From positions 1,240,001-1,304,000 of the forward strand of contig CAXXTQ010000001.1 in assembly GCA_963665005.2 (NCBI GenBank): DNA of 64,000 bases, given 5' to 3'. Below, piece by piece: positions 51,682 through 60,877 of the stretch; positions within the stretch are counted from its first letter, which is position 1; every line of letters begins with the position of its first letter. This DNA comes from G963665005 sp963665005. GTDB lineage: Bacteria; Bacillota; Clostridia; Christensenellales; SZUA-584. Position numbers and translations under genes: made by a program. Under the pieces are notes generated by a model. It saw only the letters and a program-made list of their open reading frames with translations. It did not search any database and had not been told where the DNA came from.

Positions 51682-53637
51682 ATGGAATGGATCGTAATAG
51701 CTGTTGCGGCAGCTGCTGTTTGTATTGCCTTTTTTAAGGCGAATCATATAAAAAGAATTAAAGTAACTGATGAAAAGATGGAAAGAGTTGCAGGATTTAT
51801 CGAAAAAGGAGCCATGACATATCTTAAACGCCAGTATGTAATCATGCTTGCTTTCGTGGCCATTATGAGCGTTGTGCTGTTGCTCGTGCCCTCGCTGGGA
51901 TGGAAGGTAATGGTATGCTTTATAAGCGGAGCGGCTCTGTCTGCGCTTGCAGGCTTCTTTGGCATGAGAGTAGCTGTGAAAGCCAACGTGAGGACTGCGC
52001 AGGCTGCAAAAGATGGCTTGAAACAGTCGCTTAAAGTAGCATTTTCCGGCGGCAGCGTTACCGGACTTTTGATTGTCGGATTTGCTTCACTTGGCCTCGG
52101 CTTGCTGTTCATGCTGTTTGATGACATCAGCGTGCTTACAGGGTTCAGCCTCGGGGCAAGCACGATTGCGCTCTTCTGCAGAGTGGGCGGCGGTATATTC
52201 ACCAAAGCGGCTGATGTCGGTGCAGACCTCGTCGGCAAGGTGGAAGCCGGAATACCCGAAGACGACCCGAGAAACCCTGCCGTGATAGCAGACAACGTTG
52301 GTGATAACGTGGGCGACGTTGCAGGAATGGGGAGCGATATATTCGAAAGCTATGCGGGCGCAATCATATCTTCGCTTTTGCTTGGTTTTGTGGCGTTTGA
52401 GGGCAAAGGCGCATCGTTTACATTCCTTATGGCTGCCTTTGGAATAGTTGCAACAATAATCGGTATTTTTATCGTAAGGCTGGTCAAAGCAAAGAGCGCT
52501 CACACTTCACTGAGAGCAGGAACGTTTATAAGTGCGGCTCTGAGCGCAGTTGGAGCGGCTGCAGCGGATTATATTATCTTTGGCGACTTTAAGCTGATAC
52601 CGGCTGTGATAATGGGAATAGTGACTGGTGTTGTTATAGGGCAGATAACGGAGTATTACACGTCTGCAGCATACAAGCCCGTTAAGGGAATCGCGCAGCA
52701 GAGCACGACAGGAGCTGCAACCAATATACTGAGCGGTATGGCTGTCGGAATGAGGAGCACGGCAGGGCCTATAGTTATGATAGCGGTGTGCCTTCTTGTT
52801 TCGTTCTGGTCGGCAGGGTTGTTCGGAGTTGCTCTGGCGGCGCTCGGAATGCTGTCTACCGTTGGGATGATAGTTTCTGTTGACGCATATGGACCGATAG
52901 CTGACAACGCCGGCGGTATTGCCCAGATGTCGGGGCAGGATGAAAGCGTAAGGAAGATAACTGACCATCTTGACTCTGTCGGCAACACTACGGCGGCTAT
53001 AGGAAAAGGATTCTCCATAGGCTCTGCTGCACTTACTGCGCTTGCACTGTTTACTACATATGCGCATACTGTAGAGCTTGATATCGTAAATGTGCTGGAA
53101 CCAAAAGTAATAGTAGGGCTGTTGCTGGGCGGCATGCTTCCGTACCTGTTCTCTGCACTGACCATTGAAGCTGTTTCCAAAGCCGCAAAGAAGATGATAG
53201 CTGAAGTGAGAAGACAGTTTGCGGAGATAGACGGAATAATGGAGGGTACAGCGCAGCCGGAGTATTCCAAGTGCATAGATATCTCAACCAAAGCTGCTCT
53301 TACACAGATGCTGCTGCCCGGTTTTTTGGTCATTGCGGCTCCAATTGTAGTCGGACTGCTGCTGGGCACGACGGCGCTTGCCGGGCTGCTCGTCGGGGCA
53401 ACCGTTACCGGAGTTGTTATCGCTGTGAAGATGGCCAACAGCGGGGGAGCATGGGACAATGCCAAGAAGCATATAGAGGAAGGCGCACACGAAGGCAAGA
53501 ACTCTCATGCACACAAGGCCTCAGTCATTGGTGATACGGTAGGAGACCCGCTAAAAGACACGGCAGGCCCGTCCATAAATATACTGATAAAGATAATGAG
53601 CATAGTTGCGCTGGTGTTTGCGCCTCTGTTTATGTAG
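51682..53637 (+). CDS. hppA: Membrane-bound ion-pumping pyrophosphatase
   Basis: A 651-residue polytopic enzyme (about 15-16 segments) that couples pyrophosphate hydrolysis to H+ or Na+ export. The substrate loops [18 protein letters not shown] near residue 177 and [15 protein letters not shown] near 205, and the C-terminal [15 protein letters not shown] near 621, are intact. The segment [10 protein letters not shown] near 435 carries Ala where K+-independent enzymes carry Lys (GNTTKA), so it should be K+-dependent. H+ versus Na+ cannot be decided here. ATG start after AAGGAG. Confidence 0.94.
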   Translation: MEWIVIAVAAAAVCIAFFKANHIKRIKVTDEKMERVAGFIEKGAMTYLKRQYVIMLAFVAIMSVVLLLVPSLGWKVMVCFISGAALSALAGFFGMRVAVKANVRTAQAAKDGLKQSLKVAFSGGSVTGLLIVGFASLGLGLLFMLFDDISVLTGFSLGASTIALFCRVGGGIFTKAADVGADLVGKVEAGIPEDDPRNPAVIADNVGDNVGDVAGMGSDIFESYAGAIISSLLLGFVAFEGKGASFTFLMAAFGIVATIIGIFIVRLVKAKSAHTSLRAGTFISAALSAVGAAAADYIIFGDFKLIPAVIMGIVTGVVIGQITEYYTSAAYKPVKGIAQQSTTGAATNILSGMAVGMRSTAGPIVMIAVCLLVSFWSAGLFGVALAALGMLSTVGMIVSVDAYGPIADNAGGIAQMSGQDESVRKITDHLDSVGNTTAAIGKGFSIGSAALTALALFTTYAHTVELDIVNVLEPKVIVGLLLGGMLPYLFSALTIEAVSKAAKKMIAEVRRQFAEIDGIMEGTAQPEYSKCIDISTKAALTQMLLPGFLVIAAPIVVGLLLGTTALAGLLVGATVTGVVIAVKMANSGGAWDNAKKHIEEGAHEGKNSHAHKASVIGDTVGDPLKDTAGPSINILIKIMSIVALVFAPLFM

Positions 53638-54135
53638 ATTCATAGTTACGATAAAAGAATTATAAGGGTACCAATTTATTAATATAAGAAATATAAAGGG
53701 AATCTTTTTTTACCTAAATCGCCACAATTGGAAGTATAAAAGGAGAACCCATAATAAACCATTTTTAGAAGAATTGAAAACCTTATTAACATCATGTCAT
53801 TTTATTACAACATGATAGATCTGCTTAACAGTATCGTTCACAATATCAGCAAATAGGCATAGTCAGCTTTAAATAAGTTTTTAGGTTCAGCGTAAGTGAT
53901 AAATTTAGATTGATAAGAAGGCATTGAAAGAAGATGAAGAATCTCTCTTTCAATGCCTTCTTTTAGTACAATCTTATATCGCAGGTTTCTTGAATGTGGT
54001 GCATGAGCATTACGCAAAGGACTTATCCAGAAAAATTAGAGCATCTTAAGCATCTTTGAGGAGATAATAGTTTAAAATCAGTGTAACAAAAAATGAAATC
54101 GTCCCAAAATAATTAGGTTAAGGCGGAATAATAAA
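53638..54135. other. Gene-free stretch containing a terminator
   Basis: No gene recognised. It contains the strong hairpin at 53915-53964 and AT-rich DNA running into the IS3 remnant. Confidence 0.5.
53915..53964. terminator. Long terminator hairpin
   Basis: AAGAAGGCATTGAAAGA and TCTTTCAATGCCTTCTTTT form a near-perfect stem of about 16 bp with T-rich ends on both strands. Confidence 0.75.
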
Positions 54136-54347
54136 ACATAAAAATCTTGTTTTTTTCAACTTCTTTCATTCTACGAGCTTGATCCGTACGCATACAGCCA
54201 TATTCTTTTTTGCCAGCGATAATACGTCTCTTCACTCACGTTGATGCTCCTAATTGCCTCAGCTGCTTTAATCCCTTGACTGATTTTCACTTCAACTTCT
54301 CGTAGTTTACTGATGATTTGTTCAGCTGTATAATTCTATTTCGCCAT
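54136..54347 (-). mobile_element. IS3-family OrfA remnant
   Basis: Minus-strand translation from ATG 54345-54347 gives MAK, a stop, then NYTAEQIISKLREVEVKISQ, AAEAIRSINVSEETYYRWQK and, after a frameshift, EYGCMRTDQARRMKEVEK. This is the helix-turn-helix OrfA of an IS3-family element. OrfB is absent. Further right, minus-strand TGACCTTGCCCC (about 54404-54415) may be the element's end, and TATAAT (about 54371) its promoter. Inactive. Confidence 0.87.
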
Positions 54348-54563
54348 TTTCTCTCACCTCTTGATTTATTATATCAGCTGCAAACCCTCATTTTTCAACT
54401 TGTTCAATTCTGTGGGGCAAGGTCAGGAAGAGATTTATAAAATTCTTTATCTCACAGCCAGAGAATATGTGCAATTCAATTGTTATTTTAGAATATAATA
54501 TTAATGCGAATTTATATCAAAAAACACACATTATTGATATATTCACATGATTGGCTCAAACCA

Positions 54564-54592
54564 TTGACACCTTCATAAGTTTGGCATAATAT
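54564..54592 (+). promoter_or_regulatory. Promoter of the amidohydrolase operon
   Basis: TTGACA (54564-54569), 17 bases, TAATAT (54587-54592). The first gene starts at 54668. The stretch 54348-54563 is IS border and AT-rich DNA. Confidence 0.6.
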
Positions 54593-54667
54593 TCACAATA
54601 TAAACAAAAAAAATCAGCAAGGCAAATAAGACAAGTTTAAAAAAATCTTGGATATTGGAGGAATATA

Positions 54668-55849
54668 ATGAAAAACAAGTTTAATATAGATGGTGATTAT
54701 ATTATTGCTATGAGACGCGAATTACATATGCATCCAGAAATTGGCTACGATAATCCTCTCACGATATCTATTATCAAACGTGAGCTTGAACAAATGGGGA
54801 TTTCTTATACAGAAGAGTATGGCAGAAGTAGTCTCGTGGCAACAATTAATGAACATAAGAATACTTACACTATAGGTATTCGAGCCGATACTGATGCTCT
54901 TCTTGTGGAAGAGTCCAATGATGTTCCATATAAATCAAAAATTAAAGGGCAGATGCATGCCTGCGGACATGATGCACACACAGCAATGCTACTTGGGACT
55001 GCAAAAGCTTTAAATGAGATCAAAGAAGATATCACTTGCCGTATTAAGCTAATATTCCAGACCAGTGAGGAAGACTTAGATACTGGCGCCAGGCATATGG
55101 TTGCTGACGGGGTGATGGACAACATAGATGTTGTCATAGGCCAGCATGTAAGTACGGACATAGAAGTTGGCAAGGTCGGATTATGTTCAGGGCCCAGCAT
55201 GGCATCATGCCATCCGTTCACAGTGGAATTTTTCGGCGTTCCAGCACATATAACGCTTCCGCAGACTGGCAAGGACGCGCTTGCAATGGCTATCCGAACC
55301 TATTGCGGAGTACAGCAGATGTTGGCAACAGAGATAGACCCCTTTGCAAACTATATATGCGGCATAAGCGTTATTAATGCCGGACAAAGTTTTGGTACAG
55401 TTGCCGGTTATGCCAAAATGGAGGGCGTACTAACTACTTATGATCTTGATTTGGATGAATATATGATGAAACGAATCGAGGCGATTGCCGTTAATGTCGC
55501 AGAAGAGGTTGGCGGCCATGCCAAAGTGCGGCATGAGATTACCTGCTTGATTGTTGACAGCAATCCTGTTGTTGCAGAGCTGGTATTAGATTCTGCTCGT
55601 AAGGTTGTTGGTGAAAAAAATACCGTATCGGTAGCACCAATTCTTGGATGTGAAGATTTCAGCTTCTTTCTTTCAAAGAAACCGGGCGCTTTTTTCTGGC
55701 TTGGCACAAGGAACGACAATATAGGTGCAAATAAGATCCTTCATAGCTGCGATTTTCAAATTGATGAAAAAGCTCTTAAGATTGGTAGCAGCGTTTGCGT
55801 TCAATTTGTTCTGGATAACATGAATGGAATAAAGATAAACAGCAAATAG
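54668..55849 (+). CDS. M20 family amidohydrolase/deacylase, copy 1
   Basis: A 393-residue M20D-type enzyme (hippurate/IAA-amino-acid hydrolase group). Motifs: LHMHPEIGYDNPLT near residue 19, IRADTDALLVEE near 77, the metal segment MHACGHDAHTAMLLGTAKAL near 95, FQTSEEDLDTGARHMVADGVMD near 131 and the late histidine in LHSCDFQIDE near 358. The usual EEGP after the second metal segment reads EEDL here. It should cleave an N-acyl amide. It is followed by a close paralogue, and both precede a fucose-isomerase-like gene. Start ATG after TTGGAGG. Confidence 0.88.
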   Translation: MKNKFNIDGDYIIAMRRELHMHPEIGYDNPLTISIIKRELEQMGISYTEEYGRSSLVATINEHKNTYTIGIRADTDALLVEESNDVPYKSKIKGQMHACGHDAHTAMLLGTAKALNEIKEDITCRIKLIFQTSEEDLDTGARHMVADGVMDNIDVVIGQHVSTDIEVGKVGLCSGPSMASCHPFTVEFFGVPAHITLPQTGKDALAMAIRTYCGVQQMLATEIDPFANYICGISVINAGQSFGTVAGYAKMEGVLTTYDLDLDEYMMKRIEAIAVNVAEEVGGHAKVRHEITCLIVDSNPVVAELVLDSARKVVGEKNTVSVAPILGCEDFSFFLSKKPGAFFWLGTRNDNIGANKILHSCDFQIDEKALKIGSSVCVQFVLDNMNGIKINSK

Positions 55850-55861
55850 AAGGAAGTGTTT

Positions 55862-57034
55862 ATGAAAGATTTACTAACTGTAGACGGGGATTATATTATC
55901 GCTATTCGTCATGAACTGCATATGTACCCGGAAATCGGCTATGATAATCCAATAACACTTTCAATTATTAAACGCGAACTTGAGAAAATAGGCATTTCAT
56001 ACTCCGAGCAATTTGGAAAGAGCAGCATTGTTGCTACAATTAATCAGGAAATAGACAACTATACAATAGGAATAAGAGCAGATACAGACGCACTTCTTGT
56101 GCAAGAGATAAATGACGTTTCTTATAAATCAAAAATTGAGGGTCAGATGCATGCGTGCGGCCATGATGCGAATACAGCAATGCTGTTAGGAACGGCAAAA
56201 GCTTTAAACAATATGAAAGAAAAATTAACCTGTCGTATCAAGCTCATTTTTCAATGTGGCGAAGAAGGACCCGATACTGGCGCAAGGCATATGGTAGCTG
56301 ATGGGGTAATGGATGATATTGACGTAATTATTGGCCTTCACGTAAGCGCAGATATGGATGCTGGTAAAATTGGGATTTGTCCCGGTAACAATTTAGCGTC
56401 TTGTCATCCTTTTAAAATGGCATTTCACGGACAGGCAGCACATATTACGCTGCCGCAAACCAGTAAAGATGCACTCGCTATGGCGGCAAAAGCCTATTGC
56501 GGTATTCAGCAGATGTTAGCGACAGAAATTGATCCATTCGAACAGTACATATGCGGTATAAGCGTTTTAAGAGCTGGACAAAGCTTTGGAACGGTTGCCG
56601 ACTATGCCAAAATGGAGGGAGTACTTACTACATACAATCTTGAATTGGACTCATATTTGATGACACGTATTGAGGAGATCGTCAAAAATTCAGCAGAAGA
56701 GGTTGGCGGGTACGCGGAGGTCGAGCACGAAATTACTTGCCTGATAACGTATAATGATCCTTTGGTCTGTAAATTAATTATACAAGCGGCAAACAAGATA
56801 ACAGGCGAAAGAAATATAGAAACAACTGATCCTATTCTTGCCGCCGAGGATTTCAGCTTTTTTCTCTCAAAGAAAAAAGGAGCATATTTTATGCTTGGAA
56901 CAAGAAATGAAGAAAAAGGTGCTGTTAGCTATCATCATAGCAACGATTTTCAAATTGATGAAGATGTTCTTAAGATTGGCAGTAGCGTATGCGTACAATT
57001 CGTTCTGGACAACATGAATGGAATCGATTTCTAG
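55862..57034 (+). CDS. M20 family amidohydrolase/deacylase, copy 2
   Basis: A 390-residue paralogue of copy 1, alike along its whole length (MHACGHDAxTAMLLGTAKALN, FGTVAxYAKMEGVLTTY and the identical tail VCVQFVLDNMNGI). It keeps EEGP in CGEEGPDTGARHMVADG but has Asn instead of His in CGHDANTA, a position that is His in copy 1 and usually conserved. The pair probably arose by tandem duplication and may now differ in acyl group or form a heteromer. I use ATG 55862, five bases after AGGAAG. Confidence 0.88.
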   Translation: MKDLLTVDGDYIIAIRHELHMYPEIGYDNPITLSIIKRELEKIGISYSEQFGKSSIVATINQEIDNYTIGIRADTDALLVQEINDVSYKSKIEGQMHACGHDANTAMLLGTAKALNNMKEKLTCRIKLIFQCGEEGPDTGARHMVADGVMDDIDVIIGLHVSADMDAGKIGICPGNNLASCHPFKMAFHGQAAHITLPQTSKDALAMAAKAYCGIQQMLATEIDPFEQYICGISVLRAGQSFGTVADYAKMEGVLTTYNLELDSYLMTRIEEIVKNSAEEVGGYAEVEHEITCLITYNDPLVCKLIIQAANKITGERNIETTDPILAAEDFSFFLSKKKGAYFMLGTRNEEKGAVSYHHSNDFQIDEDVLKIGSSVCVQFVLDNMNGIDF

Positions 57035-57096
57035 TTTTATAGAATCATAATTTACCGGATTGGGAATTTTGAAAGAAATAGAATGGAGATAAGAAT

Positions 57097-58503
57097 ATGA
57101 TGAAATTGAAAGTTGGTCTGGTTGGAGTAAGTGACCCTTCTTTTATTGGCAATTACAAAAAGCGCTTCACAGATTCTACAGAAGAACTAAAGAAATTGTC
57201 AAAGGAACTCGGATTTGATCTATTTGTTGTTAATGAAACAGTAACCAATGAAAATGACGCACGTAAGGCAGTTAAAGCGTGTGAAGATAACAATGTGGAA
57301 TTTTTGCTGTTACAAACGACTACTGTGTCGACTGGAGTATCCGCACCAATATTTGCGAATATTAAAAATGCCAGGCTGGGGATATGGGCAATTCCGGAGG
57401 AAGCTTTTGACGGCCCGTCACCATATAATTCTTTTATCTGCATGACTTTTTATACAGGCATAATAGGTAATTATATGACAGAAGAAGATATTCAATTTAA
57501 ATGGTTTTATGGAAACGCCAAAGACAAATTGTTTTTGGACAGATTTAAAACGACAGTATTTGCGCTTACAGCACTGAAAAATCTATGCAAATCAAATGTG
57601 GCACTCATAGGTGGTGTTCCTCAGGGCTTTGGCGATCTGTGTTTTGACGAAAGAAACATTAAAAAAAGATTTAACGGAATCAAATTGAATCAGTATCAGG
57701 AATACGCAGAAATAAAAGAAAGAGCTTTGAGCTATAGCTCGAAGGCTGTTGCAAAGACAGTAAATGATTTTATTGAAGAAGCAAACGAGGTAGATTCGAT
57801 TTGTAATTCTTATATCGAACAAAATGCACGTATATATTTAGCATTTAAAGCATTTCAAAAAGAAAATGGGTATGATGCAATAGCGATAAACTGTACTCAT
57901 AAAATCCAGCAGGATTTTAGCGCTAATGTGTGCTCTGTTATTGCTAAACTCAACGATGACGGGATTGTGACGTCCTGCGAAGGAGATGTGCTTGGTGCAA
58001 TAAGTATGCTCTTGATGAAGTATCTTTCCGGGAATGAAACATCTCTGATGGATTTTCCACAATTTGATGAAAACGATGACAGTATTCTCATGTGGCACTG
58101 TGGCCCCACTTCCAAATGTTTTGCGAATGAAAAAGGGTTCACCTTAAAAGCCAGCTATTCAGGTGTGCCGATTATAAGAGATATGGCTTTTAAAGCAGGG
58201 CATATAACGATAGCGAGAATTTCAGAAGATACTGAAAGATTTTTGCTTGCTGATGGTGAAGTTATTGATGGCAAAAATGGCTTCTTAGGATGCAGAGGCT
58301 GGGTTGGAAACTTAAGATTAAACAGGGAAAAGATAAGTGCGCTGGATTTTGTTAACACAGTGCTCGAACAGAAATTAGAACATCATTATCCAATTGCCAT
58401 GGGAGATCTGACAAAACAAATCAATGAAATAGCTTCGTGGAAAAGAATGGGGTTTGTTAAAAAGATACCATACCAAGATTTTATGCAGAACAAAGACTTA
58501 TAG
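57097..58503 (+). CDS. L-fucose/L-arabinose isomerase-like protein
   Basis: A 468-residue protein with the three-domain FucI/AraA-like layout. EFLLLQTTTVSTGVSAP near residue 68, ALIGGVPQGFGDLCFDE near 168, AINCTHKIQQDFSANVCSVIA near 267 (quoted in part), TSCEGDVLGAISMLLM near 289 (metal-binding E and D), and MWHCGPTS near 331 (His ligand). It should interconvert an aldose and ketose with Mn2+, or be one of the many uncharacterised members of this family in sugar loci. No kinase or aldolase accompanies it, which is odd for a fucose-type pathway. Start ATG after ATGGAGAT. Confidence 0.8.
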   Translation: MMKLKVGLVGVSDPSFIGNYKKRFTDSTEELKKLSKELGFDLFVVNETVTNENDARKAVKACEDNNVEFLLLQTTTVSTGVSAPIFANIKNARLGIWAIPEEAFDGPSPYNSFICMTFYTGIIGNYMTEEDIQFKWFYGNAKDKLFLDRFKTTVFALTALKNLCKSNVALIGGVPQGFGDLCFDERNIKKRFNGIKLNQYQEYAEIKERALSYSSKAVAKTVNDFIEEANEVDSICNSYIEQNARIYLAFKAFQKENGYDAIAINCTHKIQQDFSANVCSVIAKLNDDGIVTSCEGDVLGAISMLLMKYLSGNETSLMDFPQFDENDDSILMWHCGPTSKCFANEKGFTLKASYSGVPIIRDMAFKAGHITIARISEDTERFLLADGEVIDGKNGFLGCRGWVGNLRLNREKISALDFVNTVLEQKLEHHYPIAMGDLTKQINEIASWKRMGFVKKIPYQDFMQNKDL

Positions 58504-58575
58504 TTTTTTTGAAAACAAGCCTTGTGAAAATTTGAATTGAGCACACAAAACAAAGAGAATACTTGAGGTAAAGAA

Positions 58576-59622
58576 ATGGAAAATAATTATGCTGGATACA
58601 TTATTGATATTGGGAAAATGGAAGTAAGGCAGTGTGATATGCCGGTGATAGAAAATGATACGGATGTTTTGGTGCGTATTGAATACACCGGAATTTGTGG
58701 CGCGGATCTCGAAATGTTTGTGTCGGGCGAATATATTGTACCCATAGAAATGCCGAAGATTTTAGGGCACGAACCGGCAGGCGTGGTAGTAGAAGTCGGA
58801 AAAGCTGTAACGAGTTTAAAGGCTGGGGATAAAGTAACATTGGAACCCGGTGTGCCGTGCGGGAAATGCGCACAGTGTACTGAAGGCAGATATAATTTGT
58901 GTTCTGATGTAATATTTAAAGGAGCGCCGCCGATAGCGGGAACATTCCAAAAATATGTTACGCATCCCGAGGCATGGACGTTTAAGCTTCCCGAAAACGT
59001 AAGCGTGAAAGACGGCGCGTTATCTGAGCCTCTTGCGGTTGGTATGTATGCGGCACAAACAGCAAATGTTAGGACCGGTGACACAGTAGTTATATTTGGA
59101 GCAGGCACAATAGGGCTTTGCATACTTAAGGCTTGTAAGGCGGCCGGAGCTGCGAAGGTGATATGCTGCGAAGTTTTGCCGTACAGACTTAAGATGGCTA
59201 AGTCCATGGGAGCTATTACTCTTGATACAAGTGATATGACAGATGAGGAAATAAAAAAGGCAATACATGAGCTGACAGAAGGAGAAATGGCAGACAGCGT
59301 TATCGTAGCTGTCGGAGTTAAAAAGCTTTATACTTTGGCTTCACATCTGTTAAAGCCCGCCGGGACATTTCTTGTTGTAGCTATACCGGATGACGGAAAA
59401 ATGGAAATAGATGTTGTTTCGATGTTTTTTAAAGAAATAAACATTAAGGTCATTTGTAGATATAGAAATATATATCCTGCAACAATAAAGGCACTCGAAA
59501 GCGGGCTGATCACGACGGACGGGCTTATTACGAAAGTATATGAATTAAACGATATACAAGAGGCGTTCGATTATACGCTTAATAACAAGGCCGAGTCAAT
59601 AAAAACGTTGATCAAGCTCTAA
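58576..59622 (+). CDS. Zinc-dependent medium-chain polyol/alcohol dehydrogenase
   Basis: A 348-residue MDR enzyme. Catalytic zinc: YTGICGADLEMF near residue 36 and GHEPAGVVVEVG near 63. Structural zinc: CGKCAQCTEGRYNLC near 95. NAD site: GAGTIGLCILKA near 175. The sequence is close in style to sorbitol/xylitol dehydrogenases. It lies 72 bases after the isomerase-like gene and 124 bases before the ABC receptor, so it probably acts on the imported sugar or polyol. Confidence 0.87.
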   Translation: MENNYAGYIIDIGKMEVRQCDMPVIENDTDVLVRIEYTGICGADLEMFVSGEYIVPIEMPKILGHEPAGVVVEVGKAVTSLKAGDKVTLEPGVPCGKCAQCTEGRYNLCSDVIFKGAPPIAGTFQKYVTHPEAWTFKLPENVSVKDGALSEPLAVGMYAAQTANVRTGDTVVIFGAGTIGLCILKACKAAGAAKVICCEVLPYRLKMAKSMGAITLDTSDMTDEEIKKAIHELTEGEMADSVIVAVGVKKLYTLASHLLKPAGTFLVVAIPDDGKMEIDVVSMFFKEINIKVICRYRNIYPATIKALESGLITTDGLITKVYELNDIQEAFDYTLNNKAESIKTLIKL

Positions 59623-59746
59623 TAAAAGATATTAATAGTTTGCACTTATGTAATGATTGTTTATATTAGATATGGTGCAAAAAAATAAGGGGAAACCGCT
59701 TGAAATAATTATTGAGCGGGGTTCGAAAAAATAAAGGAGAAAGAAA

Positions 59747-60814
59747 ATGAAGAAAATATTAATCGCTTTACTATGTGTAGTACTAATGGCATCATTGATT
59801 GGCTGCGCGGGTGCTGAAGAGCCCAAAGATAATGCGGCTGCAGAACCGGCAGCAGATGAGACGGAAGCTGCAGAACCGGCAGCAGATGAGACGGAAGCTG
59901 CAGAACCGGCAGCAGATGAATCGGGAGACGATGATGGGCTTTTGGCAGGTATAATCGCGTGTTCCGCAACTGTATTCTACAATTTAACTGATTCGGGTGT
60001 TACAGATGTGATTGAAGCTGCCGGAGGAACAGTCATACGAGGAGTCTCCGAATTTGACATACAGGAAGAATTGGCGATTGTAGAAAACTTTTTGCTTCAG
60101 GGTATAGATGTTTTGTTTATCAGCGTTGCAGATGCAGCGGGCAGTGTTGAAGCAATAGCAAAATGCAATGATGCTAATGTTCCGGTTGTTTGTGTAGCAT
60201 CACAGCCGGTAGAGTCTGATGAAATCGAGTATCTCACAGTAACAAAGTCTGATGACATAGCGATGTCGGAAGGCGTTGCAGAATATTTGCTAAAGCAAAT
60301 TGATTATTCTGGTGATGTTGCGATTATCGATGGACCGCAGATTACTTGTGTTCTAGAGCGCATGCAGGGGTTTAACACAGCAATCGATAAGTACGAAGAT
60401 GTCAATCTTGTAACACAAACAATGGTTGCTGAACATACTGTTGCAGGGAATGTTGAAACTATCGAGAACCTAATACAAGGTAACCCTGATTTAAAGATTA
60501 TCTTTACTTACTGCGGATATGGTATAATGGCGGCCTCTACAGCACTGACAAATCTAGACAGAACTGATATCCTTATAGGTGAGGTCGATGGTATTCCAGA
60601 AGAAACTATACATTTGGCAGAAGGTACTGTAAAGGGAGCGACGGGCGGACAGTATCCATATAACTTTGGCACTAAAGCTGCCGAAATTTATCTGGAGTGG
60701 GTAGATAATCCGAATATGGAGATAGATCAAGTTACAATTATTCCTTATGAATTGGTAACTAACGAAAATGCGGCAGACTTTTCTGCTTATGACAAAGCGC
60801 TAATGAAATATTAA
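59747..60814 (+). CDS. Sugar ABC transporter substrate-binding lipoprotein
   Basis: A 355-residue PBP type 1 receptor. The lipobox is LIGC (Cys about residue 20). An acidic linker with three ten-residue repeats (AAEPAADETE-like, about 31-60) precedes the binding domain (about 65-355), with DVLFISVADAAGSVEAIA and VAIIDGPQITCVLERMQGF. First of three ABC genes. A hairpin follows directly after the stop. A weak stem (CCGCT/AGCGG, 59696-59719) lies upstream. Start ATG after AAAGGAG. Confidence 0.92.
   Translation: MKKILIALLCVVLMASLIGCAGAEEPKDNAAAEPAADETEAAEPAADETEAAEPAADESGDDDGLLAGIIACSATVFYNLTDSGVTDVIEAAGGTVIRGVSEFDIQEELAIVENFLLQGIDVLFISVADAAGSVEAIAKCNDANVPVVCVASQPVESDEIEYLTVTKSDDIAMSEGVAEYLLKQIDYSGDVAIIDGPQITCVLERMQGFNTAIDKYEDVNLVTQTMVAEHTVAGNVETIENLIQGNPDLKIIFTYCGYGIMAASTALTNLDRTDILIGEVDGIPEETIHLAEGTVKGATGGQYPYNFGTKAAEIYLEWVDNPNMEIDQVTIIPYELVTNENAADFSAYDKALMKY
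59837..59926 (+). repeat. In-frame 30-bp tandem repeat (three units)
   Basis: Units 1 and 2 (59837-59866, 59867-59896) are identical; unit 3 diverges only in its last seven bases. They encode an A/E/P/D/T-rich spacer between lipobox and binding domain. Confidence 0.9.
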
Positions 60815-60831
60815 CAGCAGTATAGGATATA

Positions 60832-60854
60832 GGCAAGGGCTTAGTGCCCTTGCC
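60832..60854 (+). other. Intercistronic hairpin after the receptor gene
   Basis: GGCAAGGGC and GCCCTTGCC, perfect 9-bp arms around TTAGT, 18 bases after the receptor stop and just before the ATPase ribosome site. No T-run. Confidence 0.65.
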
Positions 60855-60877
60855 ATATGTTTGGAGGGGCAAATTGG

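Noticed and set aside
51448..51747. Minus-strand frame before hppA
   Set aside because: AT-rich DNA with no ribosome site; it overlaps the hppA start.
52656..53498. Minus-strand frame of 280 codons opposite hppA
   Set aside because: Low-complexity Ala/Ser/Pro/Ile product opposite an intact, well-conserved gene.
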